From an uncultured Ruminococcus sp. (GTDB lineage: Bacteria > Bacillota > Clostridia > Oscillospirales > Ruminococcaceae): a DNA stretch of 10,446 nucleotides. Below the pieces are notes generated by a model. It ran no database searches and was not told the DNA's origin. It was given only the letters and a program-made list of their open reading frames with translations. The position numbers were made by a program, and so were the translations under genes. The stretch lies in the NCBI GenBank assembly GCA_945876405.1, contig CAMCOJ010000046.1:1-10446 (forward strand), read 5' to 3'. Positions 1-6,176 of the stretch are shown piece by piece. How positions within the stretch are numbered: position 1 is the stretch's first letter; each line of letters begins with the position of its first letter.

Positions 1-50
1 ACTCCGTGCATATCGGCACCGGTGAACGAAAAAATATTTTTTCGTTCACT
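1..50. repeat. Interspersed repeat copy A (cut by window start) with 28-nt palindrome
   Basis: Positions 2-28 match 8743-8769 with only two mismatches (shared core CTCCGTGCA, then ATCGGCACCGGT). They run into a perfect 28-nt palindrome at 22-49 with arms GTGAACGAAAAAAT. The second copy has a palindromic block of the same length at 8763-8790. The palindrome is followed by a T-rich stretch, so it could also end transcription arriving from the left. The left part of the element is outside the window. Repeat status is seen directly from the two copies; any function is inference. Confidence 0.75.
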
Positions 51-91
51 TTAATTTTTGAAAAAGAAATAAAAAGAAAGCTGGAAAAAAC

Positions 92-1429
92 ATGAATGGA
101 AAATCTATGACAGAGGGAGCACCCTGGAAACATATTATAACATTTGCTCTCCCTGTCCTTTTAGGCTCACTTCTGCAGCAGCTGTACAACACAGTTGACA
201 GCATAATAGTCGGAAACTTCTCAAGCGAGGACGCCTTGTCAGCTGTGGGGACGACCGGTACCATGGCGTTTTTCTTTCTTGCTATTGCCACCGGTTTTTC
301 GGCCGGAAACGGTGTTGTTATTGCAAGACATTACGGTGCCGGAGATGAAAAACTCGTAAGGAAAAATGCCTCAGCGGGTATTTTCTTTCTCATGGTACTC
401 GGTCTGATATCAACCGTACTCGGAATTGCATTGTCGTTTCCTGTTTTCAAATACCTTATTTCAGTAGACAATGAGATACTGGGACTGACAGTAAAATATT
501 TTATGATTTATTCAGTCGGGCTTGTTTTTCAGTACGGCTACAATATTATTGCCTCAATACTCAGAGCAGTGGGTGACAGTTCAGCTACATTATATTTTCT
601 GCTGATCTCATCAGTTATAAACATTGTACTTGACCTGCTTTTCGTTGCAGTATTCGGATGGGGTGTTGTAGGGGCGGCAATTGCAACCAATATTGCTCAG
701 CTTGGTTCACTGGCAGCGGCATACATTTATATGCATAAAAAATATCCTGTATTCAGATTTAAGCTCTCTGAATACAGGTGGGACAGCACAGCTGTAAAAA
801 ATACTGTCCAGATAGGAATGCCTATTTCAATACAGCTGATTATTGTTTCTGTAGGACTTTCATGCATACAGAGAGTGGTAAATGAATTCGGAAAGGTTAT
901 GACCGCTTCATTTACCGTAGGTCAGCGAATCGAACAGTACATTAATCTGCCATGTATGTCCCTTCAGACTACCCTTGCAACCTACACAGGACAGAACATA
1001 GGAGCAAACAAGCCTGACAGAGTGAAAAAAGGTGCAAAGCAGGCTCTGGTGGTATCGCTCATTTCCACGGTTATCATCTCATCACTTATCTGGATTTTCG
1101 CTGACAATATTGCTCATCTCTTCGGACTCAGCGAGGAAGCTCTTGTTTACTGCGTACCGCATATAAGAACTGTCGCTCTGATAAACATAGTTCTATCAAG
1201 CTACATACCGCTCTTCGGCGTGTATCAGGGCATGGGTCACAGCGGATTCCCGGCAGTAGTTGCAACCTGTGCACTGACAATACGCGTTTCACTGACATTT
1301 ATTCTGAGGCACAGTTCTTTTTTAGGATACTCCATTATCTGGTGGAACGGCCTGTTCGGATTCGGAATGGGATTTTTGATAACCTGGTCGTATTTTATAA
1401 GCGGAAGATGGATGAAAAGAAAGAATTAG
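92..1429 (+). CDS. MATE family efflux transporter
   Basis: Multidrug and toxin extrusion family protein, an inner-membrane antiporter that usually expels cationic drugs or metabolites in exchange for Na+ or H+. The 445-residue length is normal for the family. It starts with the typical signature (MTEGAPWKHIITFALPVLLG, then QQLYNTVDSIIVG) and shows about twelve hydrophobic segments in two MatE halves; the second half begins near residue 230 (GMPISIQLIIVSVGLSCIQ). It ends in a short basic tail. The annotated ATG at 92 has only a weak purine-rich site (AAGAAAG/GGAAAAAA); the ATG at 107 (MTEGAPW) is an alternative start that fits family N-termini. No convincing promoter was found in the 40 bases after the palindrome at 22-49, so transcription may come from outside the window. 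It stands alone, convergent with the next gene. Substrate cannot be told. Confidence 0.93.
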   Translation: MNGKSMTEGAPWKHIITFALPVLLGSLLQQLYNTVDSIIVGNFSSEDALSAVGTTGTMAFFFLAIATGFSAGNGVVIARHYGAGDEKLVRKNASAGIFFLMVLGLISTVLGIALSFPVFKYLISVDNEILGLTVKYFMIYSVGLVFQYGYNIIASILRAVGDSSATLYFLLISSVINIVLDLLFVAVFGWGVVGAAIATNIAQLGSLAAAYIYMHKKYPVFRFKLSEYRWDSTAVKNTVQIGMPISIQLIIVSVGLSCIQRVVNEFGKVMTASFTVGQRIEQYINLPCMSLQTTLATYTGQNIGANKPDRVKKGAKQALVVSLISTVIISSLIWIFADNIAHLFGLSEEALVYCVPHIRTVALINIVLSSYIPLFGVYQGMGHSGFPAVVATCALTIRVSLTFILRHSSFLGYSIIWWNGLFGFGMGFLITWSYFISGRWMKRKN

Positions 1430-1508
1430 CACAGACTTACAGGAGTGTTTTCTATATGTACAGTATTTCCTTTAACTGCAGCACCAGCCATCGTATTGTT
1501 ACCCTAAC

Positions 1509-2357
1509 TTATTCAGAAAACACATTAATCTGCTGAGGAATATATTTTTCCTTTACTTCATCATAGGCTTTTTTAGCCTTTGAGCGCTTTATCTTCTGTG
1601 CCTCAGGGCTTAATTCAATCTCAGCTTTTGTTGGTTTGTCCTCACTGATATTCTCCGGAGCGTTTTCGGTGAATTCTTTATTCTCGCTTTCAGTTTCAGA
1701 AGTATCACCGGACTTTTCTGCATTTTCAGTTTCAGATACGTCAAAAACTTTCTCTTCTTCAGCCTGTTCGGCTTCCTTAAGCTGCTTTTCGACCTCAAGT
1801 ACTTCCTGTTCAGCGGGAAGCTTGTCGTATTCCCCTCTTTCAACAAATTTTGCTAAAATCTTATTAAGAGCATTCATTCGTCTCAGTTCGCCCTGTGCTA
1901 CTGCAAGTTTTGCGCTCTCAGGAAGATTCGGATCGCTTTCGGCAGATTTTATAGCAGAGAGTGCTGAACTCACTTTGTTCATTTTCAGACGTTCGACTTC
2001 TTCCTTTGTCTTACAGTTTTTCAGGTCTTTTTCATACTGCTTCTTTTCATTTTCGATATTTTTAACTTTCTGATAAAGTGAAGGGTTCTTATTCTGAAGA
2101 TAACGCAATTCCTCAGGTGTCAGTTCCTGATCCACTGCAATTTTGTTATTAATGTCCGTAAGCATTTTGTCATCATCTTCATTTTCTTCCTGCCTGTGCA
2201 TGTACTCAGCCTTAAACTGTTCATTTTTGATCTCCAGCTCTGTTTTCTTCCTTGACTGCGATCCAAGATCACCTTCTGCTTTTTTCTTTTTAAATTTTGT
2301 TTCAAGCTCCATGCTTTTCATGTAACTTGTAACCGATCCTATTGTACTGAAATCCAT
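1509..2357 (-). CDS. Highly charged coiled-coil hypothetical protein
   Basis: I do not recognise a named family. The 282-residue product has no signal peptide or membrane segment, so it is probably cytoplasmic. After a short N-terminus (MDFSTIGSVTSYMKSMEL), residues about 18-65 and 85-130 are Lys/Glu-rich and likely helical or coiled coil. An Ala-rich helical part follows at about 128-180 (SSALSAIKSAESDPNLPESA). Residues about 185-250 are an acidic, Ser/Thr/Glu-rich, probably disordered linker. A basic C-terminal helix (EAQKIKRSKAKKAYDEVKEK) precedes the end. The start is well supported by GGGAGGAA about nine bases before the ATG. It is a single gene, convergent with the MATE gene and downstream of the arsenic-type operon; the arsC remnant lies just upstream, so its promoter must overlap that region. 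A weak candidate is TTGAAG-N16-TATAGA inside the arsC remnant. A scaffold or adaptor role is only a guess. Confidence 0.8.
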   Translation of the reverse strand: MDFSTIGSVTSYMKSMELETKFKKKKAEGDLGSQSRKKTELEIKNEQFKAEYMHRQEENEDDDKMLTDINNKIAVDQELTPEELRYLQNKNPSLYQKVKNIENEKKQYEKDLKNCKTKEEVERLKMNKVSSALSAIKSAESDPNLPESAKLAVAQGELRRMNALNKILAKFVERGEYDKLPAEQEVLEVEKQLKEAEQAEEEKVFDVSETENAEKSGDTSETESENKEFTENAPENISEDKPTKAEIELSPEAQKIKRSKAKKAYDEVKEKYIPQQINVFSE

Positions 2358-2446
2358 AACTGCATTCCTCCCTGAAATAAAACATAAGCGAAATCCGTTT
2401 CACCTGTATTTTGTGCGATATATCTTATTAATATAATCGGCAGGAA

Positions 2447-2569
2447 CTACAAAATATCTATACTCTGTAAGATCAATACTTCAATAAAAACCTCATCACA
2501 CTCTCCTGTCGGATCTTGACTGCGGCAGGAATTGTGTACGCAAATAAAGGCAATCTTTGGTTTAGTCAT
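2447..2569 (-). pseudogene. arsC: Internally deleted arsenate reductase (arsC) remnant
   Basis: This 40-codon reading frame follows the thioredoxin-like gene by ten bases, with GGGGGT as ribosome binding site. Residues 1-18 read MTKPKIAFICVHNSCRSQ, the N-terminus of the low-molecular-weight-phosphatase type ArsC, with the complete CX5R phosphate loop (Cys10 to Arg16). Residue 19 onwards reads DPTGECDEVFIEVL, which matches the C-terminal 'DDPTGKSDEEF' region of the same family. Roughly 90-100 residues between them are missing, including the Cys pair needed to recycle the enzyme, and the frame stays open across the join. The last residues (ILQSIDIL) fit the family poorly, so a further small indel is possible. 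Full-length relatives are about 130-140 residues, so this should be inactive as a reductase. Family assignment is from remembered motifs; the deletion is inferred by comparison with them. Confidence 0.82.
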
Positions 2570-2579
2570 TTTACCCCCA

Positions 2580-2954
2580 TCAAAGTAACCTTTTCAATAG
2601 CTTTTCGACATCGGCAGCTTTAAGCACCTTACCCATTGAAACAACCTTTTCGTTTACAACAAGAGCGGGCATACTCATTACACCGTATTCCATCACTTTT
2701 TGCATATCTGTGATATATTCAACCTCAACGGACAATCCCATTGATTTAATTGCTTCTTTTGCATATTCATATTGCTCGTGGCAGGATTTGCAGCCTGCAC
2801 CCAGCACCTTAATACAGCAGATACCGTCTTTTGCTTCGGCACAGCAATCATTTGAAATCTCATTAGCTTCACTTGTCGGACATCCGCAGTTACAAGTGAA
2901 GGCAGTTGTCTTCTTTTCTTCTTCCTTTTTCTTACCAAAGTTAAACAGTGACAT
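2580..2954 (-). CDS. Thioredoxin-like protein with Cys-rich N-terminal extension
   Basis: Small thioredoxin-fold protein of the MTH895/TM0996-like 'redox-active disulfide' family, often encoded beside ArsP/YraQ permeases. The thioredoxin-like domain covers residues about 46-124. It has the active-site pair CKSC at 55-58 in a GAGCKSCHEQYE context and the cis-proline loop SMPALVVN around Pro96. In front of it lies an unusual extension of about 45 residues: a basic/acidic stretch (GKKKEEEKK), then CNCGC at 21-25, CC at 37-38 and CC at 46-47, which looks like a thiol-rich metal(loid)-binding tail. No signal peptide is present, so it is cytosolic. AGGAGG lies about nine bases before the ATG. It sits 39 bases downstream of the permease in the same operon, and its TGA is ten bases from the arsC remnant start. 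Likely role: dithiol relay or metal(loid) delivery to the permease; this is inference. Confidence 0.88.
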   Translation of the reverse strand: MSLFNFGKKKEEEKKTTAFTCNCGCPTSEANEISNDCCAEAKDGICCIKVLGAGCKSCHEQYEYAKEAIKSMGLSVEVEYITDMQKVMEYGVMSMPALVVNEKVVSMGKVLKAADVEKLLKRLL

Positions 2955-2993
2955 AATAGTTTTCCTCCTGAGATACCATTTATTTGTAATTTT

Positions 2994-4007
2994 TTATATA
3001 ATCATCGGCTGTATCAGATTAAAGAAATAGCCGACAATAATTATTCCTATCGTGCAAATAGCAATGAAGATACCCAGCAGCTTCGGTTTAACCGCCTTAC
3101 GCAGCATAATCATCGAAGGCAGGGAAAGGGTTGTAACAGCCATCATAAATGAAAGTACAACGCCAAGTAATGCACCTTTTCCGAGCAGGGCTTCTGCAAT
3201 CGGGATTGTACCAAAAATATCAGCATACATAGGAACGCCAGCAATTGCTGCAAGGATAACACCAAGGGGATTATTGTCTCCGAGTACACTGACAATAAAA
3301 TCTTCGGGTATAAAGTTGTGGATTACTGCACCAATACCCACGCCGATAAGAACATAGAGAAATACCTTTTTAGCAGTTCCGCAGACCTGTTCGAAGGCGT
3401 ATTTTAAGCGGTCTTTTATGTGCAGTTTCTCCTGCGGAACATCAATAGCTTTGCCCTTTCGTATAAACTCCTCAACCTGATTTTCAAGGTGAAGATTTTC
3501 TATCAAAGTACCGCCCACAACTGCAATAACAAGCCCGATAACTACATACACAACAGCAACCTTCCATCCGAAAATGCTCATCAGAAGCACAAGCGAACCA
3601 AGGTCAACCATTGGTGATGAAATCAGAAACGAAAATGTAACTCCAAGAGGCAGTCCTGCGCTTGTAAAACCGATAAACAGCGGAATTGACGAGCAGGAAC
3701 AGAACGGAGTTACCGTTCCGAGCAGTGCGGCAAGGATATTTGCCCAAATTCCGTGAAATCTGCCGAGAATTTTCCTTGTTCTTTCAGGCGGGAAAAAGCT
3801 CTGAATATATGAAATGATGAAAACGAGGATAACCAGCAGCACCATAATTTTTATCATATCATAGATAAAAAACTGAACACTTCCCCCTGTTTTCTCCGTT
3901 GTATCAAGACCCAGCGTATTCAGAAAACTGCCGATAAGCCTGTTCAGCCAGGCCATTCCGAGGACTTCATTCTGAAAAAAGCCCCATACTGATTTAAGCA
4001 CTTCCAT
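2994..4007 (-). CDS. ArsP/YraQ-type (DUF318) permease
   Basis: Membrane permease of the pfam03773 family, which includes ArsP exporters of trivalent organoarsenicals and the broader YraQ group. The 337-residue protein has about eight to ten hydrophobic segments in two repeats joined by a charged cytoplasmic loop (residues about 170-205). The first repeat carries the family signature TPFCSCSSIPLF at 100-111, with Cys103 and Cys105 placed as likely soft-metal ligands. The second carries the matching AGVPMYADIFGTIPIAEALL at about 256-275. AAGGAG lies seven bases before the ATG. It is preceded by ArsR and a coupled small ORF and followed by a thioredoxin-like gene, which supports metal(loid) or organo-metal(loid) export. 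The true substrate (arsenic, or another thiophilic compound) cannot be told from sequence. A TATAAT-like hexamer at 4059-4064 and the palindrome at 4028-4039 suggest an extra internal promoter/operator. Confidence 0.92.
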   Translation of the reverse strand: MEVLKSVWGFFQNEVLGMAWLNRLIGSFLNTLGLDTTEKTGGSVQFFIYDMIKIMVLLVILVFIISYIQSFFPPERTRKILGRFHGIWANILAALLGTVTPFCSCSSIPLFIGFTSAGLPLGVTFSFLISSPMVDLGSLVLLMSIFGWKVAVVYVVIGLVIAVVGGTLIENLHLENQVEEFIRKGKAIDVPQEKLHIKDRLKYAFEQVCGTAKKVFLYVLIGVGIGAVIHNFIPEDFIVSVLGDNNPLGVILAAIAGVPMYADIFGTIPIAEALLGKGALLGVVLSFMMAVTTLSLPSMIMLRKAVKPKLLGIFIAICTIGIIIVGYFFNLIQPMII

Positions 4008-4027
4008 AAAGCAACTCCTTTCTTATA

Positions 4028-4039
4028 TAGATATATCTA
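4028..4039. promoter_or_regulatory. Palindrome TAGATATATCTA in the permease leader, candidate ArsR operator
   Basis: A perfect 12-bp palindrome lies 20 bases before the permease start. On the minus strand it is downstream of a TATAAT hexamer (4064-4059, poor -35) and overlaps a second weak candidate promoter (TTGATA at 4057-4052, N16, TATATC). Its core AGATATATCT recurs exactly at 4810-4819 in the ATPase promoter. AT-rich dyads of this kind are typical ArsR/SmtB operators. Binding is inference. Confidence 0.4.
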
Positions 4040-4059
4040 AACATAGGAATATATCAATA

Positions 4060-4152
4060 TTATATACTTTGAATAAGCCGTGTATAACACGGCTGAATTT
4101 TCTCATAATCTGCGAGATAGTTTTCAGGTATCTCCATAGCGCTCTTAATCAT
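4060..4152 (-). CDS. 30-codon ORF translationally coupled to arsR
   Basis: A small ORF whose ATG overlaps the arsR TGA stop as ATGA, with GAGGAGAT just upstream inside arsR. The product starts MIKSAMEIPENYLADYEK and ends QPCYTRLIQSI, hydrophilic with one Cys and no membrane segment. I do not recognise it. The four-base overlap and ribosome binding site argue that it is translated. The short length and immediate run into AT-rich leader sequence suggest it may be the N-terminal stump of a once longer gene. A 7-bp perfect hairpin (4076-4094, arms AGCCGTG/CACGGCT) lies within its 3' part. It occupies the space between arsR and the permease. Confidence 0.5.
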   Translation of the reverse strand: MIKSAMEIPENYLADYEKIQPCYTRLIQSI

Positions 4153-4439
4153 ATATCTCCTCGTCCGTCCTTAAGCGTGTAAAGATACTTCTGCGCTTCT
4201 TCAATGCCTTCCTGCGAAATGGAGTAATGTGTCCACTTTCCCTCTTTTCGTGCATTTACAATTCCGCTGTCGCAGAGAATTTTCATGTGATGAGAAAGAG
4301 TTGGCTGAGTTATGTTCATTTCCTCAAGAAGCCTGCAGGCACATTTTTCTCCGTTCTGTAAAAGCTGAAGAATACGAACACGGTTTTCATCACAGAAGGC
4401 TTTGAAAATTATTGCTGTCTTTTTAACATCGGTAACCAT
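4149..4439 (-). CDS. arsR: ArsR/SmtB family transcriptional repressor
   Basis: Winged-helix metalloregulator of 96 residues, the normal size for the family. The N-terminal helices (KAFCDENRVRILQLLQNG) are followed by EKCACRLLE at 31-39, the equivalent of the ELCVCDL metal-binding box, with Cys33 and Cys35 in the C-X-C arrangement of As(III)/Sb(III)-sensing ArsR. A recognition helix (TQPTLSHHMKILCDSGIV) and a wing (ARKEGKWTHYSIS) come next. Cys16 and the Cys in the recognition helix could add ligands. The ATG is preceded by GAGGTGAAG. It is the first gene of a minus-strand operon with a small ORF, a permease, a thioredoxin-like gene and the arsC remnant. It should repress its own promoter at 4474-4502 and release DNA on binding metal(loid). 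The assignment is firm; the exact inducer is inference. Confidence 0.93.
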   Translation of the reverse strand: MVTDVKKTAIIFKAFCDENRVRILQLLQNGEKCACRLLEEMNITQPTLSHHMKILCDSGIVNARKEGKWTHYSISQEGIEEAQKYLYTLKDGRGDI

Positions 4440-4464
4440 ATCTTCACCTCACATTGAATTATTT

Positions 4465-4491
4465 CTATGTATCATTATACCCGATAGATAG
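4465..4491. promoter_or_regulatory. Inverted repeat around the arsR -10, likely ArsR operator
   Basis: CTATGTATC at 4465-4473 and GATAGATAG at 4483-4491 form a 9-bp inverted repeat with one mismatch. The nine-base centre contains the TATAAT box. A dimeric repressor bound here would block RNA polymerase directly. The position fits ArsR/SmtB autoregulation. Confidence 0.6.
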
Positions 4492-4502
4492 AGAAATGTC
4501 AA
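4474..4502 (-). promoter_or_regulatory. Consensus sigma-A promoter of the arsR operon
   Basis: On the minus strand TTGACA (4502-4497), a 17-base spacer and TATAAT (4479-4474) match the housekeeping consensus exactly. The arsR start is 35 bases further on. A perfect promoter covered by an operator is the usual design for a tightly repressed, strongly inducible resistance operon. Confidence 0.85.
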
Positions 4503-4524
4503 TATGTTTTCGATTTTTTTCGCT

Positions 4525-4572
4525 GTTTAAAGCTTACTTCATAGTCTCTTCAACAGCAACAGTGTAATCAAC
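4525..4572 (-). repeat. Diverged duplicate of the GGGtGRT gene 3' end
   Basis: These 48 bases align without gaps to 6299-6346, the last 13 codons (stop included) of the intact GGGtGRT gene plus the bases after the stop, with 39 of 48 identical. The first 20 positions, spanning the stop codon, differ once. Read on the minus strand the copy encodes VDYTVAVEETMK-stop against VACAVAVEEAMK-stop in the gene. Three of the differences are synonymous (GCT/GCG, GAA/GAG, GAG/GAA), as expected for a diverged allele that was once under coding selection. Both copies have the same orientation and bracket the ATPase gene, 1774 bases apart. Confidence 0.75.
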
Positions 4573-4740
4573 CGACAAGCGGTAGAACATTAAAGAGCTT
4601 CTGTGTTCCGTTCAGTTTTTGCTAACAGCTCTTCTTTTATACAAGCTGAAACCTTCATCCGTTGAGCACAATGTGACAAAAGAAAATCCTAAATGAGCAT
4701 TTCGAATTTCTTCGAGCTGTGCAATTAAAAATGTAATAGA
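4534..4740 (-). pseudogene. Decayed coding relic, possibly acetyltransferase-like, fused to the duplicated gene end
   Basis: The minus strand reads in one frame for 68 codons with a single TGA (4614-4612), no start codon, and a final stop shared with the duplicated GGGtGRT end. The first part (about LEEIRNAHLGFSFVTLCST, then DEGFSLYKR) looks like real protein and faintly resembles the C-terminal motif of GNAT acetyltransferases, where 'VTL.ST..A..LYEKLGF' is usual. The GNAT suggestion is weak. The rest of 4573-4800 shows no other gene; it is AT-rich with scattered AAAATGTGT motifs. Confidence 0.4.
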
Positions 4741-4806
4741 TCACCACTGTTTTTAAAAATGTGTTAATCGCACTCAAAAAACCATTGAAAAATGTGTAAA
4801 ACACTA

Positions 4807-4822
4807 TTGAGATATATCTCAA
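4807..4822. promoter_or_regulatory. 16-bp palindrome TTGAGATATATCTCAA over the -35 box
   Basis: A perfect 16-bp dyad covers the -35 element of the ATPase promoter, an ideal place for a dimeric repressor. Its centre AGATATATCT is identical to the centre of the palindrome at 4028-4039 in the arsenic-type operon. No regulator is encoded within the islet itself. Confidence 0.5.
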
Positions 4823-4835
4823 AAAGTGGTATAAT
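4807..4835 (+). promoter_or_regulatory. Promoter of the AAA/DUF4143 ATPase gene
   Basis: TTGAGA (4807-4812), a 17-base spacer and TATAAT (4830-4835) form a near-consensus sigma-A promoter. It lies 24 bases before the GTG start, with AAGGAG (4845-4850) between. The -35 box lies inside a perfect palindrome (4807-4822). Confidence 0.75.
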
Positions 4836-4859
4836 ACTACTTACAAGGAGCGTGATTAT

Positions 4860-6155
4860 GTGAAACGTAACGCAATAGAACAGCTATTAGCATGGAAAAA
4901 CAGTTCTGACCGCAAGCCTCTCGTACTTAAAGGCACAAGACAAGTAGGGAAAACCTGGCTTATGGAGGAATTCGGCAGGCTGTATTATGAGGATACATTT
5001 TATTTCAACTTTGACGAAGAAGACGAATTGAAATCTATCTTTGAAACGAACAAAAATCCACATCGGATTATTGAATTACTGGGACTTATCAAGGGTAAAA
5101 AGATTCTTCCCGAAAAGCATCTGATTATATTTGATGAGGTGCAGGAATGCTCCGAGGCTTTGAACTCTCTGAAATATTTCTGCGAAAAAGCAAACGAATA
5201 TCACATTATTTCAGCAGGAAGTCTGCTTGGCACTCTCCTTGCAAAGCCTAAGTCATACCCTGTGGGTAAAGTAAATCTTCTGAATATCAGTCCTATGACC
5301 TTTGATGAGTTTCTTGCCGCTACGGACGAAGGACTGTATTCTTACTATAACAGCATTGAAAAAGGACAGCATATTGAAGAAATTTTCCACCAAAAGCTGC
5401 TTGACGCATATAATTTTTATCTGATAATAGGCGGTATGCCTGAATGTGTGCAGTCCTGGATAACACACAAAGACCCTGCCGAAATCTCCCGTATTCAGCA
5501 GGAATTGATTGAATTATATGAAAATGACTTCTCTAAGCACAACGGCAAGGTGAACAGTGGACGTATTCTGATGGTGTTCCGAAGCCTTGTAACCCAACTT
5601 TCAAAGGATAATGAAAAATTCGTCTATGGCTGTGTTCGTGAAGGGGCAAGAGCGAGAGAATTTGAGGAGGCTATTGAGTGGCTTGTGTCAGCAGGTATGG
5701 TTCTGCGTATATATAATGTAAGCAAACCAGAGCACCCGCTTAAAGCATTCGAGCAGTTAAATCACTTCAAACTTTTTATGTTTGATGTGGGCTTAATGAA
5801 GCACATGGCAGCAATCAGTAACGAGGCAATTCTGCTCAAATCAGATTATCAGTTCAAAGGTGCGTTGACTGAAAACTATGTTTTACAGCAGATAAAATCG
5901 CTGTATGACACCGAACCAAAGTATTACGCTCCCACTGCCACAAGTGAGATTGACTTTATTGTGCAGAACGGAATTAATATTATTCCGATAGAAGTCAAGG
6001 CTGGCGAAAGCGTAACCTCTGCAAGCTTTAAAAGCTATATCAAGGAACATAAACCTGCAAAGGCTGTGCGTTTCTCTAAGCTTAGATATGAGAGCAACGA
6101 CAGCTTTGTGAATATGCCGTTGTATCTTGCGAATAAAATGAATAAACTCATCTAA
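4860..6155 (+). CDS. AAA ATPase with DUF4143 (AAA_14 family)
   Basis: A 431-residue P-loop ATPase of the AAA_14 plus DUF4143 type, a family found in many scattered paralogues in anaerobic bacteria and archaea with no settled function. Walker A is GTRQVGKT at 25-32, Walker B LIIFDE at 88-93, and a sensor-like SAGSLLG lies at 118-124. The middle part (residues about 140-330) is helical, with YENDFSKHNGK typical of the family. The C-terminal part (about 334-400) holds GALTENYVLQQI (Glu338), then EIDFIV (Asp365) and IPIEVKAGE (Glu378, Lys380). This spacing resembles a PD-(D/E)XK nuclease-like fold. The start is GTG at 4860, nine bases after AAGGAG; it overlaps an ATG-TGA mini-frame at 4858. The gene is monocistronic, with its own promoter and terminator, between duplicated ends of the GGGtGRT gene, which suggests acquisition. 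A role in defence or mobility is conjecture. Confidence 0.92.
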   Translation: MKRNAIEQLLAWKNSSDRKPLVLKGTRQVGKTWLMEEFGRLYYEDTFYFNFDEEDELKSIFETNKNPHRIIELLGLIKGKKILPEKHLIIFDEVQECSEALNSLKYFCEKANEYHIISAGSLLGTLLAKPKSYPVGKVNLLNISPMTFDEFLAATDEGLYSYYNSIEKGQHIEEIFHQKLLDAYNFYLIIGGMPECVQSWITHKDPAEISRIQQELIELYENDFSKHNGKVNSGRILMVFRSLVTQLSKDNEKFVYGCVREGARAREFEEAIEWLVSAGMVLRIYNVSKPEHPLKAFEQLNHFKLFMFDVGLMKHMAAISNEAILLKSDYQFKGALTENYVLQQIKSLYDTEPKYYAPTATSEIDFIVQNGINIIPIEVKAGESVTSASFKSYIKEHKPAKAVRFSKLRYESNDSFVNMPLYLANKMNKLI

Positions 6156-6176
6156 TACCACTTGATTTATTGCTCA

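Noticed and set aside
1445..1523. 9-bp inverted repeat GTGTTTTCT / AGAAAACAC between the MATE and coiled-coil genes
   Set aside because: The arms are 61 bases apart with no T-run, so it is not a credible intrinsic terminator and may be chance in AT-rich DNA.
1636..2073. Ser-rich plus-strand ORF opposite the coiled-coil gene
   Set aside because: It is the antisense shadow of a Glu/Lys-rich gene that has a strong ribosome binding site; it has no start signal of its own.
2372..2446. Open minus-strand frame after the arsC remnant, out of phase with it, ending near KIYRTKYR
   Set aside because: It reads about 24 codons only if a one-base shift is assumed, and the residues do not fit the usual ArsC C-terminus, so I do not call it coding.
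4076..4094. 7-bp hairpin AGCCGTG-TATAA-CACGGCT between arsR and the permease as a terminator
   Set aside because: No T-run follows on the minus strand. It is kept only as a possible structure inside the small ORF.
4741..4806. AAAAATGTGT direct repeats upstream of the ATPase promoter as a CRISPR or iteron array
   Set aside because: Only two close copies with no regular spacing and simple AT-rich composition.
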